From contig NZ_JODS01000021.1 in NCBI RefSeq assembly GCF_000718025.1, positions 70,202-134,201 on the forward strand: a stretch of DNA of 64,000 bases, in the 5' to 3' direction. Source of the DNA: Kitasatospora purpeofusca. Its GTDB lineage: Bacteria; Actinomycetota; Actinomycetes; Streptomycetales; Streptomycetaceae. A program made the position numbers and the translations under genes. Of this stretch, positions 18,623 to 28,700 are shown in pieces; position 1 is the stretch's first letter; each line of letters begins with the position of its first letter. The notes beneath the pieces are model-generated. The model was not told the origin of the DNA. It ran no database searches and saw only the letters and a list, made by a program, of their open reading frames with translations.

Positions 18623-19455
18623 CGCATGACGGGCCGGGACGGGTGAGGGTACGCCCGCGAGGCATTGCAGAACCGGGGCGGTCGTGGGGGCGAACTCACG
18701 GCTGGGCGCGTGACGCAACCGAACTGGCAAGGCCTTCAAACTCTTTCCTGAAAGTGCCGTCCTGGTCAGCCTCCCGTGGATGGATGTCAGTAGGTGTCGT
18801 GCGAGGAAGAAAGACAAGGAGCTCTTCGCGAGCCGGGTCTCCCACCCTGAAAGCCGCTGCCACCTGATTCGTCGCCCCGGGCCTGATCGCGGGGGCCGTA
18901 TCAACAGGGCCAGGCGGGCGTTGGCTTCGCCGCGCTCCACCGCAGGACCCTGACAGAACTTCTCGAACATGGCTTCCACCTCTTCCGGGGCGGGGCGGCG
19001 GCGATCCGTGTGATCGCGCACAGGACTTCGTCGAACGCGCCACAGGTTCTCCTGGGGCTCGGTCTGTCGCTGGCTCCTTCCGCCGCATGTCCGGTGATCC
19101 CGCCCAACGGACTTGCGTCAGGAATCCATGGGTCTGCCCCGAGCCCGCACCCATGGCTGGCCGTCCCACTGTGAAATCCGCTCCTTGTGCTCACAGTTGG
19201 CAGGGGCAGGCCCAGCGCGGCGCCCCTGATCGTGGGCCAGATGCGATGGGGGTGGGCCTCCGTACCCGGTCGGCCAGTGAAGTGAGGCGCATGACCCCAC
19301 GGCCTGCCCACGCCTTCGTGTGGGCAGGCCTCGTAGGGCCGGGCGGCTCCGGACGGGCCGCAGGGTTTCCCAGGGCTCACCAAACTGTCTACACGCCGAT
19401 CGGAGCCCGTCGCACAGAGACCGAAGCATCGCGGGTACTCGACGGCTGCAGGGAA
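18623..19455. other. No gene seen between the DUF6924 fragment and the NRPS cluster
   Basis: Many open frames occur on both strands of these 833 bases, as expected at this GC content. None has a ribosome site together with a recognisable or repeated protein pattern. It is probably non-coding or decayed sequence marking the left border of the NRPS cluster. Confidence 0.45.
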
Positions 19456-20487
19456 CTACACGAGGACCGGTACTCGCCCTAGGGCGACCGGAAGCTTGCC
19501 TCTCGGGTCGGCTCCGTCGATGAGATCGATGCCCAGTGATGTCGGTGAGTGCAGGGTGGTTGCCCGCTGGCGATGGCTCGCGATCAAACCCGCCTTGCGG
19601 AGGACCGTGGCATGTTCGGATGCCGATGCCACCGAGATGTGTACGCGCTCGGCGAGGCCACTTGTTGTCATTCCGGGTGTGTCGGCGACGGCCTGAAGAA
19701 CGGCCGAGCGCGTACGCCCGAGCATCGCAACGAGTGATTCGGACACAGTCCCGCTCACGGAGGCGTCGCAGGAAAGTGGCCCGGCACTGCGGGGCGCGAA
19801 TGCCACCGGATACGCCAGGATCGGCGTCCCGGACTCGGAAACAAGCCGCGGCAGGGGGCCGGAAAAGAATTGCCCGACCAGGGTCAGGCCTCGGCCGCGC
19901 AGATATATGTCGCGATTTACCTCGGATGGTATTTCCATCACCGACGCATTCCAGCGGGTCGCCGGATGAAGACTCGTGATAAGAGCCTCGATTCCCCGGC
20001 TGGCCATCAGGCGGCTTCGAATGGTTCTCTCGGTCTCCAACTGTGCTCTGATGGACCGTGCGTACGGCGTAATTGCAAGGGCTTGATACTCCACCAAGGC
20101 GCGTCCGATAACCGTCGCCGAAACGGGGCTGCGACCGAGCGGCGGGTTCCGCCCACCAGCCGCCTGGCGGGCGGAAGCGAGCCCCGTCAGTGCATCGGTC
20201 AGAGTTTGAAAGACCTCGACCGCAGCTTCGCCGGAATCGAGGATATCTCGAGCAGGAGTCAGGGTTCTCGGAAACCAGTCGGCTTTAGGTATCAGTCCCG
20301 AAAGCAATTGTGCGGCATGCGATCTTTGCCGTATGACGTCCTGTCGCCAGTAGGCGAATCTGGGTGAAATGTTGCGGTTCTGTAGCTGTTGAAGGCTCAG
20401 TACGATCTCACTCGCCGGCGCGATCCGGGCCGGTGCCAGTACGAGACGGGTCAAATCGACCCCGGTGAAGTGGATGCGTAAGGCCAT
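19456..20487 (-). CDS. ArsR-like winged-helix regulator of the NRPS cluster
   Basis: This is a protein of 343 residues. The C-terminal quarter is a winged helix (VLQAVADTPGMTTSGLAERV, then SVASASEHATVLRKAGLI), as in ArsR-family repressors. The N-terminal part, starting MALRIHFTGVDLTR, resembles the DUF5937-type sensory half found in long actinobacterial ArsR-like proteins. The ATG at 20487 is preceded by GGGGAGGGG at 7 nt. It is divergent from the first NRPS gene across 303 bp, so a role as cluster-situated regulator is likely. There are no obvious metal-binding cysteines in the HTH. Confidence 0.75.
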   Translation of the reverse strand: MALRIHFTGVDLTRLVLAPARIAPASEIVLSLQQLQNRNISPRFAYWRQDVIRQRSHAAQLLSGLIPKADWFPRTLTPARDILDSGEAAVEVFQTLTDALTGLASARQAAGGRNPPLGRSPVSATVIGRALVEYQALAITPYARSIRAQLETERTIRSRLMASRGIEALITSLHPATRWNASVMEIPSEVNRDIYLRGRGLTLVGQFFSGPLPRLVSESGTPILAYPVAFAPRSAGPLSCDASVSGTVSESLVAMLGRTRSAVLQAVADTPGMTTSGLAERVHISVASASEHATVLRKAGLIASHRQRATTLHSPTSLGIDLIDGADPRGKLPVALGRVPVLV

Positions 20488-20790
20488 CGAAGCCCCTCCC
20501 CAGGGCTCGTCCAACAGTTGCCATGATTCTGCCGGGTCGGACCCGTCAATTGTCCAGCGGGTTTCGGCTCTGGCCGAAACAACGTGACCTCCGGCGTCGA
20601 ATGGCTGAACGTAGAGGTGCCTGGCCAGGTCGACGGCGCCCAGCGACCGAATGTGTGGAACTGGACAGAACCGGGCGTATGGAAGGTTTCCGACCAGCTA
20701 CCCAATAGGTGCATCGTCAGCGAATTTTAATATTCCGCCGACGGGTCGATCGGGACTTCAATGTAGCGACTATCAGTCGGGAGGGTAGAC
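20488..20790. promoter_or_regulatory. Divergent promoter region of the NRPS cluster with a candidate operator
   Basis: This region separates the regulator from the first NRPS gene. Bases 20561-20568 and 20573-20580 form an 8-bp inverted repeat (GTTTCGGC / GCCGAAAC) with a 4-bp spacer, a good size for a winged-helix dimer site. An AT-rich stretch near 20724-20735 is unusual for this DNA and may lie at a promoter. Confidence 0.45.
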
Positions 20791-23700
20791 TTGAACGAGG
20801 ACTCACATCCTGGTGCCAAGGATTTTCAGTCGATCCTGAATGGATTCACTCGATCGGTTCACCAGGATCCAGGGAAGACAGCGGTCCGCTGCGGGGACCG
20901 CGCGCTCACGTATGCCGAATTGGACGACGTGTCCGACGGCCTCGCGGCGGGAATCGCTCGGACGGGCTTGGCCGCGTCCGTGGTGGCGGTCATGCTCCCG
21001 CGCGGGGTCGATTTCGTCGCCGCGCTGCTCGCGGTGGGAAAGGCCGGCGCGGCTTTCCTGCCGTTGGACCCCTCGCATCCGCGTGACCGCCTGGAGCGCA
21101 TGCTCGGTCTCGCCGACCTCTGCGTGACTACGGACGCCGGGACCGAGATCGCCGGTGCGGCGGGAGTTCCGACGATCGGGATGGCGTCGGCGGCCGACCC
21201 CCAGGTGAGCAAGCCATTGCACCCGGAACAGTCCGCCTACGTGCTGTTCACTTCCGGAACCACCGGCGTGCCGAAGGCCGTACGAATCTCGCACGCGAGC
21301 CTGGCCAACCATGCTTCCGCGCTTTCCGCCGCGTTCGGTCTGGTGCCGTCCGACCGCGTTCTGCAGTTCGCGACCTACTCCTTCGATGTTGCCGTCGAAG
21401 AGATCTTCAGTACGCTCCGGGCCGGCGCAGAAATCGTGGTGCTCCCGACCGCTGCTCCCTCGATCGAGGAGTTCTCGGCCTTCCTGCTGGAAGAAGCCGT
21501 GACGGTCGTGAATATTCCCACCCCCTACTGGGAGCAGTGGGTTCGTGGGCTGGAGTCCGGCGAGTGCCGAATCAGCCCCTCCTTGCGTCTGCTGATCGTG
21601 GGCAGCGATATGACGAGGCGGTCCACCCTGGCCGCCTGGCGCCGGCTCAGCTCGATCGATGTCATCAACGCGTACGGTTTGACCGAGAGCACGATCACAG
21701 CCACGACCCGGCGCTTTTCCGGGCCCACCGAGGGCATCGGCGAGGACGACCCCGAGGCGCTTCCCATCGGCTCGGCCGTCTCCGGGCTCGAAGCCTGGGT
21801 CCTTGACGAGACCGGTGCCGTCGCCGGCCCCGGGGAAACCGGCGAGATCCACATCGGTGGTGCCGGCGTCGCGCAGGGCTACCACGCGGATCCCGTGCTC
21901 ACCGCGGACCGCTTCGTCCCCGACGCGATTTCGGGTCGGGCGGGCGCGCGTCTCTACCGCACGGGCGACAGAGGGCACGTCGACGCAAAGGGTGACCTGC
22001 GCGTCCTCGGCCGCGCGGACGACCTGGTCAAGATCCGGGGCCAGCGTGTCCATCCCCAGGAGGTTGTCCGGCACCTGACGGCCCACCCGCACGTCGCGTC
22101 CGCTCATGTGCTGGCCACACCGGGCGACCACCGGTCGCCTCGTCAGCTGGTCGCCTACATCGTTCCCACCGACCCGCACTCGGTTCCCACCGCCGGACTG
22201 CTGCGGGCCCACCTGGGCGAGGCACTGCCGGCGGCGCACATCCCCGACCGCTATGTCGTCGTGGACGCGCTCCCGCTGCGCAGCAACGGAAAGATAGATG
22301 TCGACGCGCTCCCGCAGCCCCTGCTGTGGGGCCGTTCCGGCGACGTCCCGCTGCGGGCGCCCGCCACTCCCGTCGAGATCCGCCTGGTGGAGATCTGGCG
22401 TGAGGTCCTGCGTGTCGACGAACTCGGTGTGGACGACTCGGTGTTCGACCTGGGAGGCCACTCGCTCGCGCTCATGCAGATCGCCAATCAGGTCCGGCGG
22501 GCATGGCAGGTCGAGCTGACCGTACAGGACGTCATGAGCGCCCCGACGATCGCCCGGTTGGCGGTCGTGATCGGGAGCCGCGAGCAGGACGGCGCGGGGT
22601 TCCCGTCCATCGTGCGTGCCGGAACCGGCGAGGCCGCTCCCCTGACCTCGCAGCAGCAGCAGGTGTGGTTCCTCGACCGGCTCGCACCCGGAAACGTCGC
22701 CTACCACGCGCAGACGACCATGCGCGTCGTCGGCACGCTCGACATCGAGGCGCTGCGGCGCGCGATCAAGGTGATCACCGCTCGACAGTCCGTCTTCCGC
22801 ACCACGTTCCACGAGCGCGACGGAGTCCCGTACCAGCAGGTGCACGACCGGGACGATCACGCTGACGTCGAGGTCATCGACATTTCCGGGCTGCCGGCCG
22901 CTGAACGCCGCCCCCGCACCGAGGAGCTCGTCCGCGAGCGCATCACCACCCCGTTCGATCTGGGCAGCCTGCCCCTGGCCCGGTGGTCGGTGGTCCGCCA
23001 GGACGAGCAGGAGTACGAGATCGTCTTGGTCGAGCACCACCTCATCCACGACGGCTGGTCGTTCGGGCTGCTCATGAAGGAGCTGAGGGCGGCCTACACG
23101 GCCGAAGCCGCAGGGACAGCACTCGGGCTGCCGCCGGTGGAGTTCGACTACGCCGACTACGCGCGCTGGCAGGCCGCGGCTCTGGACTCGCCTGCGATGG
23201 AGCGCAGGAGGGACTACTGGTTGCAGCGCCTGGCCGACCGGCCCGCCCCCACCGCGCTGCCCACCAGCCGGCCCCGAAAGGCGCCGCAGAGCTTCCGCGG
23301 CGGCATGATGCGCCTGGAGGTGCCGGCCCGCACGGCGTCACTGACGCGTCGCCTCGCCCGTGACACCCGGTCCACGGTGTACTCGGTGATGCTCGCCGCC
23401 TTCCAGGCCACGCTCGCGCGTTTCACCGGTGAGAAGGACATCGTCGTCGGCTCCGCCTTCGCGAACCGGCAGATGGCCGAGGTCGAGGACGTCATCGGCA
23501 TGTTCGTCAACCCGGTCGTGCTACGCACCCCGATCCCTGCGGACTCCGCGTTCCGAACACTGCTCGACGCGACCCGCAAGACGGTGGCCGAAGCGGCGGC
23601 ACACCAGGAGTTCCCCTTCCTGGAACTGGTCCGCAGTCTCAACCCCGACCGCGATCCCACCGCGAACCCGGGCTTCCAGATCATGTTCAGCGCCAATGAC

Positions 23701-25776
23701 TCCCGGATGCCGGACCTGGAGCTGCCCGGAGCGGCCGCCACCGTCTACGAGCTGGACAACGGCTCGGCAAAGGTGGACCTCAACATCGTGGTCATCCCGC
23801 GCGCCGAGGCGGAGCCGGGAGCCGACGGCCGGGTCGACAGCCGCATCGCCATGCTCTGGGCCTACAACTCCGACCTCTTCGACGCTGCCTTCCTCTCCGC
23901 CGTGGGGGATTCGTACCTGCGGATGCTGGACGCCGTGGTGGCCGACCCCGACACCGACGTCCTCTCCGTGGACATCCTCGGTCCGACCCGCAGCCGGGAC
24001 CTGCTCTCGCTCTCGCCGGCCCTTCCCGCCGAGGCCCCGACCGCGTTGGAGTCGTTCGAGGCAGCGCTGGCGGAAGGCCCCGACCGTGCGGCGGTGTGGA
24101 GCACCCGCGGCTCGCTCACCTACGCGCAGCTGGCGACCCGGGCCCGGGCGGTGATCCGGGCCCTCGACGGCGCGGCGCCGGTCTCCGAACGGCCGGTGGC
24201 CCTGCTGCTCGGCCGCACCACCGACACGGTCGCCGCCATGACGGGGATCCTGCTGTCCGGCCGGGGGTACCTGCCGCTCGACCCCAACCACCCGGCCGAG
24301 CGCACCTCGCACATGCTGCGGGACTCGGACGCCGGCGTGGTCCTGGTCGACTCCGCCACCAGGGACGCCGTACCGCCCGGCCCCTGGTCCGTCATCGATG
24401 TGTCCGACCTGCGCGACGAGCAGCCGAGCGCGGAGGAGGTGCCGTTCCGGCCCGCCCACCCCGAAGCCACCGCATGGGTCATCTACACCTCCGGCAGCAC
24501 CGGACAGCCGAAGGGCTGCCGCGCGACGCACCGCAACCTCGCCCGGTTCGTCCAGCTGACCCTGGACGGCGTCGACCGGGACCTCTTCGGATCCTCCCTC
24601 GCCGCGACGTCCTTCTCCTTCGACATGTCGGTGAACGAGATCTTCCCGACCCTGTTCACCGGTGGCTCGGTCGTCCTGGTCGACAGCCTCTTCGACCTGC
24701 CGAAGCTTCCCGCTGACAGGGTTCCGCGCCAGGTCAACGCCGTACCGAGCCTGATGTCGGAACTCCTGATCGACCACCGGGTGCCGGACGGCGTCCAACT
24801 GGTCAACCTCGGGGGCGAGTCGGGCAGCCATGCCCTGGTGGAGCGCCTGCGCGCCGACGGTGTGAAATGGGTCCGCGTCAACTACGGCCCCACCGAGACC
24901 ACCGTCTACGCCGTGGCGTGCGAGGCGACGCCCGGCAACGAGGCCGGCTGGCCGATCGGGACACCCGGACCCGGCTCCCTCGCCTATGTCCTCGACGACG
25001 ACCTCCGACCGGTGCCGTACGGCTGCGAGGGCGAGCTCGTCATCGGCGGGCCCGTGGTGACGTCCGGCTACGTGGGCAGGGCCCGCCTCAACGCGGACCG
25101 CTTCGTTCCGGACCCGTTCACGGCGGTCACCGGCGACCGGATGTACCGGACGGGCGACCGCGTCCGTTGGCGTGACGGCCGCATCGAGTACCTCGGCCGC
25201 CGGGACCACCAGGTCAAGATCCGCGGTCTGCGCATCGAGCTCGGCGAGATCGAGCATGTGCTGCGCGCCCACCCCGGTGTGGCGGCGGCTTTCGTCCAAC
25301 CGCATCCGCAGGCACCCACCGAGTCCCTGCTCGCCTATGTCCGCCCCGCACCCGGGCACGCCGTCGACGCGGACTCGCTCGCCGCTCACGCCGGGCGCAA
25401 GCTGCCGGCGTCCTACCTGCCGTCCGGTTACGTCGTCCTCGACGACATTCCACTGACCACGTCCGGCAAGGTCGACCGGTCACGGCTTCCGGTTCCCGCG
25501 CTGTCCGCGGCCCCGGCCGGACGCGGGCCGCGAACGGCCCCGGAGGGATGGACCGAGCTGGAGCGCCGGCTCGCCGCCATCTGGTCGGACGTCCTGCGCC
25601 GCGATGCCGTCGACCGGGGGGACAACCTGTTCCTGCTCGGCGGCCACTCGCTGACGATCCTGCGGCTGCAGCACCGGATCCAGGACGAGATCGACATCGA
25701 GGTACCGCTGCCGGCCTTCTTCGCCCACCCGACCGTCGCCGACCTCGCAGGCTACCTGACCGAGGAGACCCGATGA
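20791..25776 (+). CDS. Non-ribosomal peptide synthetase, A-PCP-C-A-PCP
   Basis: This 1661-residue NRPS makes the first two steps. Domains in order: adenylation A1 (about 15-520; FTSGTTGVPKA near 153), carrier PCP1 (LGGHSLALM near 555), condensation C1 (about 615-1060; intact HHLIHDG near 749), adenylation A2 (about 1085-1570; YTSGSTGQPKG near 1232), carrier PCP2 (LGGHSLTIL near 1616). It begins directly with A1, so it is an initiation module. Read by eye, the ten pocket residues are D-V-E-N-L-V-A-I-T-K for A1 and D-M-N-A-V-L-N-V-Y-K for A2; I do not match either to a known amino acid with confidence. The TTG start has GGGAGGG 6-7 nt upstream. The stop overlaps the next gene (ATGA). Confidence 0.93.
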   Translation: MNEDSHPGAKDFQSILNGFTRSVHQDPGKTAVRCGDRALTYAELDDVSDGLAAGIARTGLAASVVAVMLPRGVDFVAALLAVGKAGAAFLPLDPSHPRDRLERMLGLADLCVTTDAGTEIAGAAGVPTIGMASAADPQVSKPLHPEQSAYVLFTSGTTGVPKAVRISHASLANHASALSAAFGLVPSDRVLQFATYSFDVAVEEIFSTLRAGAEIVVLPTAAPSIEEFSAFLLEEAVTVVNIPTPYWEQWVRGLESGECRISPSLRLLIVGSDMTRRSTLAAWRRLSSIDVINAYGLTESTITATTRRFSGPTEGIGEDDPEALPIGSAVSGLEAWVLDETGAVAGPGETGEIHIGGAGVAQGYHADPVLTADRFVPDAISGRAGARLYRTGDRGHVDAKGDLRVLGRADDLVKIRGQRVHPQEVVRHLTAHPHVASAHVLATPGDHRSPRQLVAYIVPTDPHSVPTAGLLRAHLGEALPAAHIPDRYVVVDALPLRSNGKIDVDALPQPLLWGRSGDVPLRAPATPVEIRLVEIWREVLRVDELGVDDSVFDLGGHSLALMQIANQVRRAWQVELTVQDVMSAPTIARLAVVIGSREQDGAGFPSIVRAGTGEAAPLTSQQQQVWFLDRLAPGNVAYHAQTTMRVVGTLDIEALRRAIKVITARQSVFRTTFHERDGVPYQQVHDRDDHADVEVIDISGLPAAERRPRTEELVRERITTPFDLGSLPLARWSVVRQDEQEYEIVLVEHHLIHDGWSFGLLMKELRAAYTAEAAGTALGLPPVEFDYADYARWQAAALDSPAMERRRDYWLQRLADRPAPTALPTSRPRKAPQSFRGGMMRLEVPARTASLTRRLARDTRSTVYSVMLAAFQATLARFTGEKDIVVGSAFANRQMAEVEDVIGMFVNPVVLRTPIPADSAFRTLLDATRKTVAEAAAHQEFPFLELVRSLNPDRDPTANPGFQIMFSANDSRMPDLELPGAAATVYELDNGSAKVDLNIVVIPRAEAEPGADGRVDSRIAMLWAYNSDLFDAAFLSAVGDSYLRMLDAVVADPDTDVLSVDILGPTRSRDLLSLSPALPAEAPTALESFEAALAEGPDRAAVWSTRGSLTYAQLATRARAVIRALDGAAPVSERPVALLLGRTTDTVAAMTGILLSGRGYLPLDPNHPAERTSHMLRDSDAGVVLVDSATRDAVPPGPWSVIDVSDLRDEQPSAEEVPFRPAHPEATAWVIYTSGSTGQPKGCRATHRNLARFVQLTLDGVDRDLFGSSLAATSFSFDMSVNEIFPTLFTGGSVVLVDSLFDLPKLPADRVPRQVNAVPSLMSELLIDHRVPDGVQLVNLGGESGSHALVERLRADGVKWVRVNYGPTETTVYAVACEATPGNEAGWPIGTPGPGSLAYVLDDDLRPVPYGCEGELVIGGPVVTSGYVGRARLNADRFVPDPFTAVTGDRMYRTGDRVRWRDGRIEYLGRRDHQVKIRGLRIELGEIEHVLRAHPGVAAAFVQPHPQAPTESLLAYVRPAPGHAVDADSLAAHAGRKLPASYLPSGYVVLDDIPLTTSGKVDRSRLPVPALSAAPAGRGPRTAPEGWTELERRLAAIWSDVLRRDAVDRGDNLFLLGGHSLTILRLQHRIQDEIDIEVPLPAFFAHPTVADLAGYLTEETR

Positions 25777-28700
25777 CCGCCGCCGACCGTCCGAGCGCGG
25801 ACCGTCCCGGAAGCGGTCCGCGGTCCCCCGCACGCAGGTTGTTGACGGCGGCGCAGCGCGGCCTCTGGGCTGCGGAACAGATGGACCGTTCGGTGAACGA
25901 CGAGGCCGTCTTCACCGCCAGCGGTGCGGCCGGCTCAGCTGCCTTCCACATCAACGCATCGCTGCGACTGCGTGGACCGCTTGACTCCACAGCTCTGCAC
26001 ACGGCCCTCAACGGCCTCCTGGAGCGGCACCCGATTCTGCGGGCAAGGGTTCTCGACGACGGCGAGCTCCGGCTCGAGGACCGCGGGCCGACGACCCTCG
26101 CGCTGCCGCTGATCGACTTCTCGGCCTCGCCCGGTACGGCCGAGCAGGCGGCCCTGGCGCGGGTGAACCAGGAGGTCCGCCGGCCCTTCGTCATCACGCA
26201 GGGACCGATGCTCCGCAGCGTCCTGCTCAGGCTGGCGGCCGACGACCACGTGCTGTGCCTCGTCGTGCACCACCTGGTGGCCGACGGCCTTGCCCTGGCA
26301 ACCGTCTACCGGGACCTCGGCGCGCTCTACCGGCACCACGCCCGGGGCGAGGCAACCGCATTGCCGGAACCGGTCTCGTGGTTCGACCTGGGACAGTCCG
26401 CGCCTGCTGGTGCCACGCAGCTGGAGCGGCTCGCGGGACCCCTGCGCGAGGCACCGGTCAGCACCGAGCTGCCCTTCGACCGGGCGTACACCGACCGGCC
26501 GAGTACCGCAGGTGCCGCGTTGCAGCTGGCCGTTCCGGACGAGTTGTGGCAGGCGCTGCTATCGGCGTGCGCACGGTTGCGGGTCTCGCCCTACATGATC
26601 CTTCTTGCCACGTACGCGGCACTCCTGTCCAGGGTCACCGGCAGCCGCGACCTGGTCATCGGCACCCCGTCCGCCGGGCGGACGACCGCGCGGGAGCGCG
26701 ATGTCGTCGGGATGTTCGTGACCACGTGGCCGCTGCACGTGCGGATCGACGGTGACCCCCTGGTCTCTGAACTGCTGTCCCAGGTGCGGGACACCGGACT
26801 GGGTGCGATGGCCGCGACCGGTCTCTCCTTCGAGGACGTCATCGACCACCTGCGGCTGCCGCGCACCCTCGGCAGTACCCCGCTCGTCCAGGCGGTCTGC
26901 AGTTTCGAGCAACTCGACAACGAGCCGCCCGCGTTCGGTGAGCTGACCGCGGAGCGTGTCTCCCTGCCCTGCACAGCGAGCAAGTTCGAGCTGAGTCTCG
27001 GCGTCCAGGCGTCCGCTGACGGGGTGCTCACGGACTGGGAGTACCGTACCGACCTCTTCGACGAGGCCACCGTCGTTGCGATGGCCGAGGCGTATCTGGC
27101 GGGCCTGCGCGGCGTCGTCGCCGAGCAGGACCGGCGGCTCTCGCAAGTGGAGTTCGCGGCCGCGCCCTCCGTCCTGGAAGGCAGGCGCACGGCGGCCGAC
27201 GGGCCCGTTCCGGCCGGCACCCCGGTCTCGCAGCGGATCGCCGCGCAGGCGGCCCGCACACCCGACGCCGTCGCGCTGATCTCGGCCGAGCGGACCATGA
27301 CCTATCGCGAACTCGACCAAGCAGCCCGCGCGATGGCCGCCCGATGGCTGTCCGCCGGGGCGCGGCCGGAGGAGCCCGTCGTCGTGGCGGTCTCGCGCGG
27401 TGTGCACTGGGCCGTCGCGGTCCTCGGCGCCTGGTACGCCGGTACCGCGATCGTGCCTGTCGACACCACGCTGCCACGCAGGCGGGTCCGGGCAATGCTC
27501 GACCAGCTCGACGTCAGGCGCGGGGTGGCCGACACGCTCGCGGGGGGTGCGGAGCTGACCGAACTGTGGGGGATCGACCTCGCGTGGATCACCGCGGACG
27601 GCGCAGCGGACGGGGGAGAGGACGGCCGGGTCACCGACCGTGCGACGGTGCCGGGCTCGCTCGCCTACATCATGTTCACGTCCGGTTCCACGGGGACCCC
27701 CAAGCCGGTCGCGGTGGGGCACGACGCGCTCGCGCACCACGCCGGCCTGTTCGCCGCAGGTGTCGACCTGACCGCGTCGGACGTGTCCTTGCAGTTCGCC
27801 GCGCTGTCCTTCGACGTCGCGTTCGAAGAGGTGGTTCCGCTGTGGTGCGTCGGCGGCGCTGTCGTGCTCATCGGCAACAACGCCGTCACCCCGGCGGACC
27901 TCGAGACCGTGGTGGCCGAGCACGGGGTGACCCTGCTCAACCTGCCGAGCTCGTACTGGGCGGAATGGGTCCGCGATCTGCGTCGCACGCCGCGGCAGCT
28001 GCCGGCGTCGCTCCGGACCGTGGTCATCGGCAGCGAGGCCGGCTATCGCGCCGACCTCGACGCCTGGCTGCGACTCACGGGCGTCGAGGTCCTGAACGCC
28101 TACGGCCAGACCGAGACGACCATCACGTCGATGACCTGGTCCTCCCGGGCGGTGTCCGGCAAGGACGCGGGTGGCGAGGTGCTGCCCATCGGGGCTCCGA
28201 TGCTGGACACCCGCCTCTATGTGCTCGACGCCGAGTCCAAGCCGGTCGAGGCGGGCCTCGTGGGCGAGCTGTACCTCGCGGGGCCCAGTGTGTCCCGGGG
28301 TTACCACAATCGCCCGCGGGAGACGGCTGACCGTTTCCTGCCCGACCCCTTCTCCCCGGTGCCGGGACAGCGGATGTACCGCACCGGAGACCGCGGCCGC
28401 ATCGGCCCGGACGGGCAGCTCAGGTTCCTCGGACGGGTCGACGACGTGGTGAAGGTCCGCGGGCAGCGGGTCGGCCTGCGCGAGGTGGAGGCCTTGATCC
28501 GCAGCCACCCCGGCGTCGCGGACACGGTGGCCAGGGCCAACAGGACTGCGGGAAGTACCGAGATCGTCGCTTACATCGAGCCTGCGGCCGGCCCGCGGGC
28601 CCTCACCTCCGCAGAGGTGCGAGCACACCTGGTGGAGCTGGTGCCGGGCTACATGGTCCCCGCGCACCTCGTGATCGTGCCGAAGCTGCCGCGAACACCG